Shown one piece after another: positions 43,162 through 54,394 of a stretch of DNA of 64,000 nucleotides (the stretch's first letter is position 1; the number at the start of each line of letters is the position of its first letter). Below the pieces are notes generated by a model that was not told where the DNA came from, did not search any database, and saw only the letters and a list, made by a program, of their open reading frames with translations. The DNA is from Puccinellia tenuiflora (Eukaryota > Streptophyta > Magnoliopsida > Poales > Poaceae). The stretch spans positions 23,001 through 87,000 of the forward strand of contig QRDG01000410.1 in NCBI GenBank assembly GCA_012064385.1, read 5' to 3'. The position numbers were made by a program, and so were the translations under genes.

Positions 43162-46100
43162 ATGAGGACACTAGGTTGGAACTGCCAAGGCATGGGCAAG
43201 AGCCTGGGCAGTAATAAAATGGTGCATCTTGCCCGCCTGATCGACTCTACAAAAGCACAGGTAATCTTTGTTTCCGAAATTAAATCTTCCAAAGTAAAAC
43301 CTGCTAATCTTAATACTAGGTTTAATATGTGTGATTCTATTGTAGTACCCTCTCGGCGCTGCTCCGGAGGGCTTTGGTTGATGTGGAGCGATGACATCGA
43401 CATCTCTGTGCATACCGTTAGTTTTTACCTTATTTTAGCTACTGCTAGTATTAGGTCTACTAATCATAAATTTGGTTTAGTTTGTATATATGGTGATCCT
43501 TATCATCGCCAGACTAATCTTATATGGGATCAGATTGCCTCTTTTGTGTATGATAATAGTAGCCTTCCTGTGTTATCTATAGGGGATATGAACGATCTTT
43601 TGTATGATATGGACAAAAGCTCTCCGGTTACTAATCACGCTCGTATGAATGCTTTTCAGTCTTTGGTAAAATCTTGTGGCTTATTTGATTTGGGTTATAG
43701 TGGTCCTGCCTATACTTGGACAAACAAGAGATTCTCTTACAAACCTATTTATGAAAGACTTGATCGTTGTCTTGTGAATGCTGATTGGTGTGCTCTCTTT
43801 CCTATATCTAATGTTTATAACTTGCCTCTTATGCACACCATAAGTGACCATGCTCCAATTCTTTTATCCACTGATGGCACAATTTCTAGAACAAAACATA
43901 GTTTTAAATTTGAAAACTGGTGGTTGAAAGAAGACGATTTTAATCAACATGCTAAAGGTATTTGGGCCAAAACTACCAGCAAACCGTTTAGTCAAAGAAC
44001 TAATCATTTAGCGCAAGCTTTAAGAATTTGGTGCAGGAAAAAGAAACCTCTACAACAGGAGCTGAATGAGATAGAAGAACATATAAAAGAAATACAAGAA
44101 AGGCAGCTTCCTTATCAAGATCATGTTTTGGAGAGCTCGCTAGTCATAAGGTATGAACAAAACCTCACAAAACTCACAGACTCTTATATGCAGAGAGCAA
44201 AAAAGAATTGGATCAAGGATGGAGATCGGAATACAGCATATTTCCACAAGGCTATTCTCAAGAGGAGAAGAAGAAACATGATAGTTTCCATCAAGGATGA
44301 AAATGATGTTATCCAGCACATGCTGAAGCAAATAGCTAACACTTTTGTCAACTATTTTCGTCATATTTTCTCCTCTAATAATACACATGTTGGCAGGCCT
44401 TATCTTCACACACAAATCCCCCGGGACACCTCTAATTACACATACTCTATTCCAGATAAGCAGGAGCTTTGGAACACCTTGCAGGATATGAAGAAAAATG
44501 CCTCTCCTGGCCCAGATGGATTTAATGTCGAATTCTACCTAGCGACATGGAGCTGGATCGAAGATGATGTGACAAGCCTGGTAACCTCTTTCTTTATCTC
44601 AGGAGTGATGCCACAACATATTAATGAGACTCACATTGTTTTAATCCCCAAAAAACTAGTGCCTCTTATTCTGGCTGATTATAGACCTATAAGTCTTTGC
44701 AATGTTGTTTACAAACTTATAGCTAAAACCCTAGCAAATAGACTTAAACCTCATTTACCAGATTATATAAATCCAGCTCAGCAAGCTTTCATTGAAGGGC
44801 GTCGTATTAGCAATAACATTATCATTGCCCAGGAAATCACTCACTCCTTTAGCCTTTCCTCCTGGAATCATCAGGCTATTATGCTCAAAATAGATCTAGC
44901 AAAAGCCTTTGACCGTGTAGAATGGAACTTCATAGTGCAAGCTCTCGCTCGTAAAGGACTGCATGATCATTATATAAATTTAATCTATGCCTGTATTTCC
45001 TCGCCCACCTTTTCAGTAATCATTAATGGGCAACCGTTTGCGAGATTCCACAGCGACAGAGGTATTCGACAAGGCTGTCCCCTTTCACCATACCTTTTTG
45101 TCTTCACAATAAATGAACTGTCGCTAACCCTCCAAGAAGCAATGAATAGCAATGCCCTCAAAGGAGTAGTTTTAGGACCAGACTGCCCTCGCATTCATTC
45201 CCTCCTTTTTGCTGATGACTTACTTATTTGTGGAGAGGCTACAATCCAAGAGGCTGCTGCCATGAAACATATTCTTGACTCCTTTTGTTCAGTCTCTGGG
45301 CAAACGCCAAACTGGTGAAAATCAGGAATTATTTTTAGTAAACATGTCCAACCAATTGATGCTGACACTATAAAGACAATCTTTCCGGTACAAGATATGG
45401 ACACTTCTTTCATTCACTTGGGACACCCACTTATCTTACCAGCAAAAAACAGGACCTCAGCTTACAATTTTGTCCTTGATAAATTCAAATCAAAACTTAG
45501 TACATACAAGGCTGACAAGCTTTCTCATGCTGCTCACTTGGAACTAATTAAATCAGTCTTCTCTATTCCTGTTTATTATATGTCTAACATTCTGTTCACC
45601 AAGAAGTTCATTGCAAAACTCACTTCCATTATTAGAAACTTTTGGTGGACTGGAATAAGAGACGAGACTAAATAAAAAGCCTTTGCTTGAGAGCTTGGAA
45701 AGATCTCTGCGCACCAAAAAAGGAAGGAGGATTGGGTATCAGAAACCTGCAAGCAGTTAACCAAAGTCTTATTCTTATGGCTGCTTGGCGCTTAGCTCAA
45801 AACCCAAATGACCATCTCCATCATGTTCTCGAGGCAAAATATTTCCATGCTACATCAATTTGGAGACCCAATTCCAATGTTCCTAAATCAGCCTTCTGGG
45901 TTTCAGTTCTTAAAATGCTTCCTATCCTAAAAACCCACACTTCCTATCAGCTAACTCAAGGAAATATTTCAATTTGGAATACACCGTGGTATCCTGAGTG
46001 GGCTTCTATTTATGACGATTTAATCATTCAAGAGCCAGGCTTCATTTACCCGACTTACGTAAAAGACCTATGGCTTCCCAATCAAAAAACTTGGAACATT

Positions 46101-47415
46101 ACCCTAATTGACACTCTATTTGCCCCTTCGGCAGCCTCGTCCATTAAGCAAACCCCTATCATTTTCACGGATGAACAGGACTTGCTATGCTGGAATTTAA
46201 CTCAAAATGGTAAGTGCAATACAAAATCTGCATATTACACTTGTCTACAGGTACTTCATGAGCAGAGGCAAGAAGACCGTCCGAGACCTCCTACTCCACA
46301 AACAACTCAATTACTTATGCATGTCTGGAAATCTAAGGAGATTATTCCAAGAATACAGACTTTTGCCTGGCAATTCCTCCGAAAAGCACTCCCAACAGGG
46401 GCTAGAGCAGGAAAGTATTCAAATCATATTGAGAAATTTTATTGCAGGTGTGGCATGCAAGAAGATGAGGTACATCTCTTTTTTACCTGTCCTTTTGTCA
46501 AGGCTGCTTGGTTTATGGCCCCTTGGTTCATACGAACTGAATTCATTGTTGCCAACTATGCCAATCTTACAGACATAATTCTAGCTCTGCTTTCAATGAA
46601 TCATCCTCATGCTACTTTACCGAATATCCTAACCTTTATGTGCTGCATTTGGAAATCTAGAAATGACATGCTGTTTCAACGAAAAAAGGGTGAACCATAT
46701 CAGATTTCTATTAATTCCCAAGCTCTCATAAAAAATCTTGAGATTTGCAATACTAATTCTCATATACAGGACGACATCCAAAACTAAAGACAGGTGCCCA
46801 TTGAGAACACAATTCCATCATAGGGTGCCACTTTACAATCTGTCTCCTCTCTTCAGGGTGGAGTATTTTTTTCTGACGCATCTTGGAAAGAGTACAGGTG
46901 CACAGACTTGCTGCAAAGGAGAACAACAGGTCTGGGAGTCTATTTTTGCTACAATGCAGGTCACACCAACTGGCGTATCAGAATACAAGCTTTAACTCAG
47001 CAACAAAACTCACCATTTCAAGCGGAGGCCAAAGCTCTCCTACTAGCAGCACAACTTGCAAGCTTCCTTAACATTGACAGGCCAACATTCCTGACGGACG
47101 GACAACCAGGTACTTGCCAAGATAGCTGCTGCAAGATCAATTGATCACCCGGCCTCTCCTGCACTGGAAGGCTAGAGAATGCCTAGACCAATTCTTTAGA
47201 GTTACTTCTAGTGCGTCGCTACAGGTTTATCATATATCCAGTAATTTCAATGGAGAGGCTCACCACTGTGCAACACAGGCTCGTAGGATTAACCTACATC
47301 GGCCTATTTACAGATGTACTAACCCAGCTCATTTGCTACAATTTTGTCCTTTGCTTTCTACTTTGCAACATATAAACTTTCAGGATATTGTAATCATTGC
47401 TGTCTCGTGCAGTTG
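43162..47415 (+). pseudogene. LINE ORF2: endonuclease, reverse transcriptase, RNase H; one stop and frameshifts
   Basis: The frame starts MRTLGWNCQGMGKSLGSNK, an apurinic-type endonuclease opening (catalytic 'NCQG', 'SEIK', 'SDHAPI'). The RT follows with 'KKNASPGPDGFNVEFY', 'RPISLCNVVYKLIAKTLANR' and the catalytic 'LLFADDLLICGEA'. TGA at 45316 interrupts after 'SGQTPNW'. A one-base frameshift occurs at about 45670-45676. zf-RVT follows at 46300-46560 ('CRCGMQEDEVHLFFTCPFVK'). Beyond a stop at 46787 an RNase H domain is readable in other frames: 'FFSDASWKEY', 'AEAKALLLAAQLASFL' and 'VYHISSNFNGEAHHCATQA'. Such an RNase H domain is known in part of the plant L1 group. Not functional now, but the number of lesions is low. 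Confidence 0.92.
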
Positions 47416-47711
47416 AGTTGGGAATGAAATTGGCGCCGTTGGCGCCCTTGCTTGTTCAGAAAAAAAAAAGAGAACTACGCCGTCGCGCTCCGCAACGTGG
47501 CCAGTGGCGGACCTACAGGGTATGCCGGGTATGCACTGGCATACCCTGCAGCTGAGCGGCGCTACTCCCTGTTACGTATTGCCTAGTAGATTGATTAACA
47601 AGTACTGCCTGGTAGAGTACTGCAGTGCTAGCAGAAGAAAAAAAAGGGCCTGTTGGATACAAAACTGCTCAGCTTGATTGCCTTGCAGTGCGTAAGTATT
47701 GGCTGGTACAC

Positions 47712-48124
47712 AAGAGAGGCGTTTTGGCTCCCAGGAGCATATGCTCCTGATATGTTTTTGAAAATTAAAAAAAATATGAAAACACTTCTAAAAAATCTGA
47801 AACAAATTAGGCACAAACATATACAAGTGTTGAACATGCGTGAATAATTTCGCAAGGAAATAACAATTTACGTGGTCTGTGCAAAAAAGACAAAATCTGT
47901 CCTTTGAAAAATGTATTTTTAGATCTCATTTCAGCCAAAGAATTTGTCTTTTTTGTAAAAACCACAGAAATTGTCATTATCTTTGGTAATTTTGCATGAG
48001 TGTTCAAAACTTGCATATGTTTGTGCCCAATTTTTTTCAGATTTTTTGAAAGTATTTTCATATTTGTTTTATTTTGAAAACAATAACAGGAACATATGCA
48101 CCCGGGTGCCAAAGTGAATTTCTG
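47712..48124. mobile_element. Mutator-like MITE with long inverted repeat (413 bp) in the hAT element
   Basis: The 9-bp duplication ctggtacac is perfect (47703-47711 and 48125-48133), the size made by Mutator-like elements. The termini (AAGAGAGGCGTTTTGGCTCCC against the inverse CAGAAATTCACTTTGGCACC) match imperfectly. The arms continue inward ('gagcatatgctcctg' against 'caggaacatatgcac'), so the RNA would fold into a long hairpin. Confidence 0.78.
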
Positions 48125-48482
48125 CTGGTACACCTGATCGATTGCCAATAACAAAATCCAAACCGCTCAGTTTATCCCATGTGTCATATCTAGCGCTTAA
48201 AGTTTCGTTAGATGGGTCATTCATACATCATGCCAATTGTTGTATTTTTTTTATTTCTCAGTTATGAAGAGAGGGGGAGACAAGTCAAAGAAGTAGTATT
48301 GTAATTAATTTTATGTATATTTGAAACTATTAGTACGGTAATTTATGTAACTTTCCAACTTAATCTTTCTATAACATTTCATTTCTTGCTTATACCTTAC
48401 AATGTTAAATTTGTAATTATTTACTAAATTGGTTAATGGATTTTAGCTTTTTTTTTTAAAGGTTAATGGATGTTACCTAAAT

Positions 48483-49972
48483 GGACAGTGCTGAGCGTCC
48501 CCCGGGGGATAAAACCTTCCGATCCCCCGGGTCCTCCTGACGACATGTGTCCCCATTTTTCTTCCAAAATCCCGCTTTTGCTACCGGTAGCAAATAATAA
48601 CCCTGCTTTTGCTCCAGGTAGCAAAAAACGGTTCGTCCACAAAATAGAAAATGAAAAGACTGACTTCGTTGGAGACCTCACCGGAGACCTCTCCGGAGTT
48701 CTTACAGCAACAAAAAATGTGCTATTGCAGCAAAATCGACTTCGCCGGAGACATCAACGAAGACCTCGTCGGAGATATCATAGCAAAATCTTTATACTAT
48801 TGTAGCAACACCACATAACTATAATATAAAAAAAATTGGTATATTGAAGCATCGTAGCAAAAAAAACGAGGTCCTCTGATTAGACTTATGATGCAAAAAC
48901 GGCAGAACAAATTGTAGCAAAAAAATTATTGTAGCAAAACCGACCTCGACGAAGACCTCGTCGTTGACATCGTAGCAAAAAACTTATTATATTGTAGCAA
49001 AACCACATAACAATTGTAGCAAAAAAATCTTATATTGAAGCATCGTTGAAAAAAAAATCCGCCGCTGTGAGCATCCTTTGCTGCCCTAGGAGCACCGCCT
49101 CCCGCCGCTGGGAGCAACCCCTTGAGTTGCAGGTAGCACCCCTCCCGCTGCCGGGAGCATCACCTCGAGTTGCAGGTAGTAGCACCTCCGCCTCTGGGAG
49201 CATCACCTCTGCTCCATTGGGAGCATCCTCTCCCGCCACCGGGAGCATCACCTCGAGTCGTAGGCAGCACCACCTCCCGCCGCTGAGCATCCCCTCTCGT
49301 TGCAAGCAGCACCACCGCGTCACCGTAGCTCTGCCGGTAGCATACGCGACGCCGCTGCTGGTGGCGCCGCCGCCGACCACCAGTACGTCGAGGGGCTCCG
49401 CGGACTCGAGGGCCGCGGGGCTGCCGCGCAGACTCGAGGGCCGTGGGGCTGCCGCGCAGACTCGAGGGCCACGGGGGAGGAGTCTGAGGCGGATGCCGAG
49501 GATAGCCAGGTCGACGCGGCCGCGACGAGCATGGAGGAGGCGGCGAGGGCGGTGCCGGCGCCGCGGAGGCGCCGAGCGGCCATGGCGGGCGGCGTTCGGT
49601 CGCGGGGGAGAAAACGGAGGCGGATGCCGAGAACGGACAGGCCGACGCGGTGAGGTCGACGCCTCCATCTCCGGCGGCAGCAGGGTGCCTCCGTCGTGGC
49701 CTCCATCTCCGACGACAGGAGCGAAATCGGGGAACGGAGCAGCAGCAGCCAAACCGGGCGCGCTTGAGAGGAACTTGGAAGGGAGCAGCAGCGGAATCGG
49801 GCGTGGTCCAAAGGTTGACGATGGGGAAAAGTTGTGTGGTCAGAGAGAAAACGATGGGAAAAGGATAAGAGAGGAGAGAAGCGGTCGTGTGGGCCCAATA
49901 GAGACACGCGTCACATGGTGGAGGCGGAGGACGGGAGTCGCTCGATCCCCCGGGGGACTACTAGGCTTTTCC
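48483..49972. mobile_element. Mutator-like element (1.49 kb) in the hAT element
   Basis: The 9-bp duplication tacctaaat is perfect (48474-48482 and 49973-49981). The inner terminal repeat gtcccccggggga is shared, while the outermost ~14 bases are diverged. The interior has 'gtagcaaaa' and 'cgtcgg/ccggagac' repeats (48570-49030), then a repeated 'gggagcatcacctcgagttg' unit (49090-49320), then a GC-rich part open on both strands without a recognisable domain. No transposase. Confidence 0.78.
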
Positions 49973-50045
49973 TACCTAAATAGCCGAAATATTTTGGGTG
50001 CGGCATACCCATTGATAAAATCCTAGGTCCGCCACTGGACGTGGC

Positions 50046-50760
50046 CGACGAGGGGCTGTCGGACCTCGGGCACGGCCTGGCCGTCTTCGCGGGGAGGTCC
50101 GGCGAGGAGGCGCTGATGTCCCAGCTGCGGAGGTAGGCCGCGTGGTGCGCCACGCTGCGCCTGTGAGACGGGTGGCTGACGCACGTGGGCACGCCGGAGG
50201 ACGACGACGCCGAGCTCCTCTGCTCGCTCACGTGCCCGCGCCCGCCCCCGGCTCCTCCCCTACCCTAGTTCTCTCTTCTCCGGGCCCGTCGCGTGCCTGC
50301 TTCCAGCCTGGCTTCTCCGGCTTGGTCTGGACGACGCGGTCGCCGAAGCTCCCCGCGCGGATCCTGCTCCGGAGCGTCCCGGGCTCGCCGGTGGGCTCGT
50401 GGCGCGTCTCCTCCCGAAGGGCGATGCTCACGACGAGGTTGGAGTAGGTGGCGTAGTCGACGAGGTCCACCATCGATCGGCCGCAGGTCGCAGGTCGCAG
50501 TCGTGCGCAGGCAGAGCAGCGCAAGTCCAGCGTCCTCGCTGGCGACGAACTACTTCGCGCGTGACGCAAGGACTCTCCTTGCCCAGGCGGCCATGGGCTG
50601 CCTCCCGCAGCAGTGCGACCTCTTCTCCTCGCCACGACAAGAGGACACGCGGCTACCTCCTCGCTGAACCACGCAGGTAGAGTCGCACAACCTTCTCTCC
50701 ATGGATTCCTGAATCTCGTTCCGATACCTCCTGCAACCATGGTCCCTCCCATCCACGACG
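50046..50760. pseudogene. Captured gene fragments in the CACTA, both strands
   Basis: Plus strand, continuing the 40609-40643 frame: 'DEGLSDLGHGLAVFAGRSGE' and 'EALMSQLRR', then TAG at about 50133, and 'DGWLTHVGTPEDDDAELLCS' after another stop. Minus strand, from about 50500 to 50280: 'MVDLVDYATYSNLVVSIALR' and 'TLRSRIRAGSFGDRVV'. Both read as real protein pieces, neither of which I can name. Two fragments in opposite orientation side by side are typical of transposon gene capture. Neither is a complete gene. Confidence 0.45.
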
Positions 50761-53299
50761 AGCCTCACAGATCTCATAATTTTGATTGAACTACCACCTT
50801 TGGGTGGAACTAGTTGCTCACTAGGTGTTCGTGTTATTGCCTAGTGAGATTTGCAGTTCCCCACCTGTGCATAAATGCTAGAAACCTAGCTGCCATTCCC
50901 TCCTGTTCGTTGCATATCTGTCAAGTATCTTGCAAATCCCCTCACCACCTTAATAATAAGGTATTCTCACGTGCAACTTTGTGATAATTTATGTGATACT
51001 CTGTATATGTCCATGCATTGTTTCTTGTACTGACCCATCTATGCCTAAGAATCATGCTCGAAGGCATTGAGTTCATCGATGGAAGCATCCCATATGCGTT
51101 CAGAAAATTCATTCTCTAGTTGGACAGCATCTATTTGTGATAATGCCTGTGCTATGCATTGTTTTGTTCATGTGCTTCTGTTCCTTTAATGATTGATTCG
51201 AAAATTGCAGGCAATGTATAATTTCCTATTACTTGTTAGTGTAATTTGGATTGGCAGTTGCAACTCACTAGCATGGATAGCAATGTTAGGAAAGTGCGGA
51301 TATAAATAGATGGTATGTGTAGTTATTGAAATGCTGTCAATCAATTTGTTTAAATATCCATCAATATTATTTCCTCCCCTTGCAGTTCAAGTTACTTGGG
51401 GTTTTGCAGTGGTGTTCTTAGGCCTTCTCAAGTCATCAGTCATTCGGCCATATCTTGAGTTCATCAAGATAAAAAGAATTCAGTCCATTGCTGGTTTGGT
51501 TGGGGTTGTAATGTGTAAGGTGAACTCACTTCCACTCTGTCTTTGCTGATTATATATTCTCTTGCATATGAGGAGTGGTAGAATTATATCGGATCACTTG
51601 CCATATATATAGAGTTCTATAATTTCTTATGCACTGTGTGCTTACTTTCCAGCTTGGTTTTCTCATTTTGGCAAATCATTAGATGAAGTAGTTAGCTGCT
51701 ATATTTTGATTGTATATTAATCAACCAAGGTGAAAAAAATCCTATACGACCCAGACTGGTACGACCCCGCCGTGGACCATATCCAGTGATTATACACGTG
51801 GCAAACCTCATCTTTTTCATTAATCAAATATGCTGTCGAACCTGCTTTGAGATTGTTTTTTTGGACGTGAACGGTGATGGATAGGGTCCATGAGCTGGGT
51901 CGTATAGGATTTTTTTCCTTCATCCATTGTCTTATTCTTTTCTTACTAAATACAGACATACAGTACTAGAAACTATAGTTCTAATACATACGTAGTTCCT
52001 GGTAAGCCAATTGGTAAGATGGTAATTATATAGATCCATGTGTGTTTACTTTACCTGCTCTCGCTGAAAATAGTCAGATGTGAAACCTTTGCACTTGCAG
52101 CTGTGTAACAACTGATTGCTACTTTTTGTTTTGAGAAAATAAACTGAGCTACTGATTTGTACTTACTTCTATTGATGCACATGGCTAACTGTCTATCACC
52201 ATGTAATATAGTAATATGGTTTTATTCATTAATCCATTTGTTTCATTTCATTGCTCAAAAGCTCAACATCCTTGAACACTCGTGCACACAGGTTCGCCGG
52301 CTCGGCGTCTATGGCGATGCAGTCCACTACACGTGGGACTCAGAGCTGATATACGACGAGTACGGCATCGTAGCCACTCCGCGAAGGCTGACCTCAAGCC
52401 CTTTGGTAAGCACCACTGCTCGACTACTCCTCCTCCTCTACGCCTACCATCTACTCGTTCGATTGCGCCGCCAACCAAAGATACGAGCTTGCTACACCGG
52501 GCCTATCGAATCTCATCCTCAGACCGGCTCATCGCCTTCTGTGGTATGCTCTGCTCTCAGAAGGCCCTTTCTGATGTGCTTGCTATGGTCTCCGAAAATT
52601 GAGCACATATCACTATTGGACTTGAGAATTTATGTACATGTATGTCTGCATGATACAGTCAAAACCCTCATTTAGGCATTTGGTTTTACTTTATTGTAGA
52701 AACATTAGAGCTGGGTTTAGATGTGTCTTTGTCGCTACCAGGTTTTTAGCCATTTGTAACCGGGAAACATACATCCTATCTATATTTGGTTGCCTGATAT
52801 ATTTAGAGGAAATAGACTCACTAATATGACACAAGTGTATGGACATACGGGTATCAACTTGGTCCCTTGTGGAAAAGTAGTGTACGCTGCCAAGGCCATA
52901 TATCATGTATACACAGTCATATTTAAACCTTTCATCATCCTCAAACATTGTTATTATTTTTCTGCACAGCAAAAAAGAGCATGCTAAGGTATGCCGCCAA
53001 GGACATCAGATTCGCCTAGGACTTATCTTGCAGGGATGTACTGTTATTGAGCAAAGCATCGGTGCTCGAAAAGTTAGAGGATGGTAAATCATTATTGCAA
53101 GTGCTTTAAAACTACTGCCATTGCGTATTTTCAAGCAATGATGTGATAGAAAGAGGAAATCAAGTGTTTCCTTTTTAATTGTCTTGAATTCCATTGTATC
53201 ATTTATGTTTTGCACAAAACGAATGTGTGTAGTGCTCTTTATGTGAAGACATGGATGAAACTATATTGATGATTATTGTTGTTTATCCAATTTTGTTTA
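50761..53299. other. CACTA interior, possible captured introns and exons
   Basis: Mostly AT-rich intron-like sequence. Two protein-like islands stand out on the plus strand: 51387-51525 ('VTWGFAVVFLGLLKSSVIRP', preceded by ttgcag and followed by 'gtaaggtg') and 52292-52405 ('RRLGVYGDAVHYTWDSELIY', preceded by cacacag and followed by 'ggtaagcac'). Both have splice-like borders, which suggests exons of a captured gene. I do not recognise the gene. A MITE lies at 51733-51916. Confidence 0.4.
51733..51916. mobile_element. Short palindromic MITE (184 bp), family uncertain
   Basis: It begins aaaaaaatcctatacgaccc and ends with the perfect inverse (…gggtcgtataggattttttt). The match extends for 22 bases, including the next two positions. 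I could not define a target duplication with confidence. Confidence 0.75.
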
Positions 53300-53698
53300 A
53301 AGTGCCTTTTATTGGTTTTGGGGGGGCTTTCTTAACCGTGTTGTATTTCCCTAAAAATGGTTGGAGGCATATTCCAAAGAGACACTTCCAAAAAAAAAAT
53401 AGCCCCTAAAAATGGCTAGAGGCAAATTCCAAATTGCATCTAATCATTTATAGGGGCATTTGCAAGAAAGTGCCCCTAAAAATTGTTAGAGGTATTTCAC
53501 AAAGTGCCTCTATAAATAACATTTTTAGGGGCACTTCGAAGTGCCTTTATAAATACCATTTTTAGAGGCACTTTTTTCGAAGTGCCCCTAATATTTTTAG
53601 GGACACGGTTAAATACAACACATTTTTAAGTGCCTTAAAAAATATTTAGAGGCACTTTGAAGATTTTCAGGGGCAATTTGAAGTGCCCCTAATTAACT
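53300..53698. repeat. Right subterminal repeat array of the 13.6-kb CACTA
   Basis: Direct and inverted copies of 'aagtgcccctaaaaat' and 'catttttagaggcactt', matching the left array in unit but longer. Confidence 0.88.
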
Positions 53699-54121
53699 GT
53701 TCTCCCGTAGTCTGTGTGTATCATCTATTTCGATGTTCTTGGAGAAGTTTTCCCAATCTCACCATAACTAGGGAAACACTAGGTTTGAAAGATGAGATGG
53801 CATCACCTAAAGTATCGATTGTTCTTGTAAAACAGACCAACCACATTCTGGAAAACCACTCCGGCGGCGGCGTGAAGGCACTCAACCTTCAGATAAATGG
53901 TTTTCCTATTTTCAACACATCCTCTGATCTCGACCGATGGCTTCATAAGGCTGTCAAACCAGGGATTGAAAAGCTTGGCCTAGGGGTGGTGCCGCTCTCA
54001 CGTCATGCAGATGTTTATGAATTTCCTTGCCCACTTTTACTTAATGGGAGTGGCGAGGCAATTAGGCGTCTTTATCTCAGGAATTGTGCCTTCCGTCCCA
54101 GGCCTGGACTTCGCTGCTTAA

Positions 54122-54394
54122 GGCTAGTCATAGTGGAGAGTAACATAAAGTAGTAACATGCACATGTTACTAGTTTATGTTACTACCTTTATAGTGGATA
54201 GTACCATAACTGTGTTGTCATGCACGATTTCATTAATTAGGTTGTAGACTCACATTGCATTGGAATATGTGATGTTATGGTAACTAGCTATGTTAATCCA
54301 ACCTCCTCTCTCCTTATTAATTACTTGTCACATCATTTTTTTTGCCTACGTGGCATTGAAGTTACTAGCTATGTTACTCCCACTATGGGTAGTC
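54122..54394. mobile_element. Tourist-like MITE (273 bp) in the LRR region of the broken F-box gene
   Basis: The ends GGCTAGTCATAGTGG and …CCACTATGGGTAGTC are imperfect inverses. TAA flanks both sides (54119-54121 and 54395-54397). The intact paralogue reads gctgcttaacaagcctg without insert, proving the site. Same family as 20119-20386 by its termini. Confidence 0.92.

Larger units (their letters stand above)
40650..47469 (+). mobile_element. Full-length LINE (L1-like with RNase H domain) in the CACTA
   Basis: A perfect 16-bp target duplication, gagaactacgccgtcg, stands at 40634-40649 and 47470-47485. The element ends in an A tail directly before the second copy. It carries ORF1 (40846-42474) and ORF2 (43162 to about 47415) on the plus strand and a ~200-bp leader, so it seems to be full length (6.8 kb). 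Both ORFs have a small number of lesions. Confidence 0.95.
47502..50037. mobile_element. hAT-type non-autonomous element containing two Mutator-like insertions
   Basis: Terminal inverted repeats CAGTGGCGGACCTA (47502) and …TAGGTCCGCCACTG (50037) are perfect over 14 bases. Flanks are aacgtggc (47494-47501) and gacgtggc (50038-50045): an 8-bp duplication with one mismatch, as expected for hAT. Removing one copy restores the captured frame (…RNVADEGLSD…). Without its two inner insertions the element is about 0.6 kb and has no transposase. Confidence 0.88.
40072..53712. mobile_element. CACTA-superfamily element carrying captured gene fragments; host of nested LINE and hAT
   Basis: The left end CACTACGGGAGAAC (40072) pairs with the right end GTTCTCCCGTAGTC (53712; the last base would be G in a perfect inverse). 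The flanks are TGT at 40069-40071 and 53713-53715, the 3-bp duplication typical of CACTA. In the intact paralogue the same codons read gcctgtgtg without insert. Subterminal repeats built on 'agtgcctctaaaaat' fill the first ~270 and last ~400 bases. Without the LINE and hAT insertions the element is about 4.3 kb and has no transposase, so it is non-autonomous. Its interior is low-copy-looking sequence with protein-like pieces on both strands. Confidence 0.92.

Noticed and set aside
49046..50026. 326-codon plus-strand frame and 240-codon minus-strand frame
   Set aside because: Both lie in the GC-rich, repeat-containing interior of a Mutator-like insertion, overlap each other in antisense, and have no domain.
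53683..54153. Start of a new gene at 53683
   Set aside because: The first codons lie in the CACTA terminal repeat. The true content is the continuation of F-box exon 3 from 53716.
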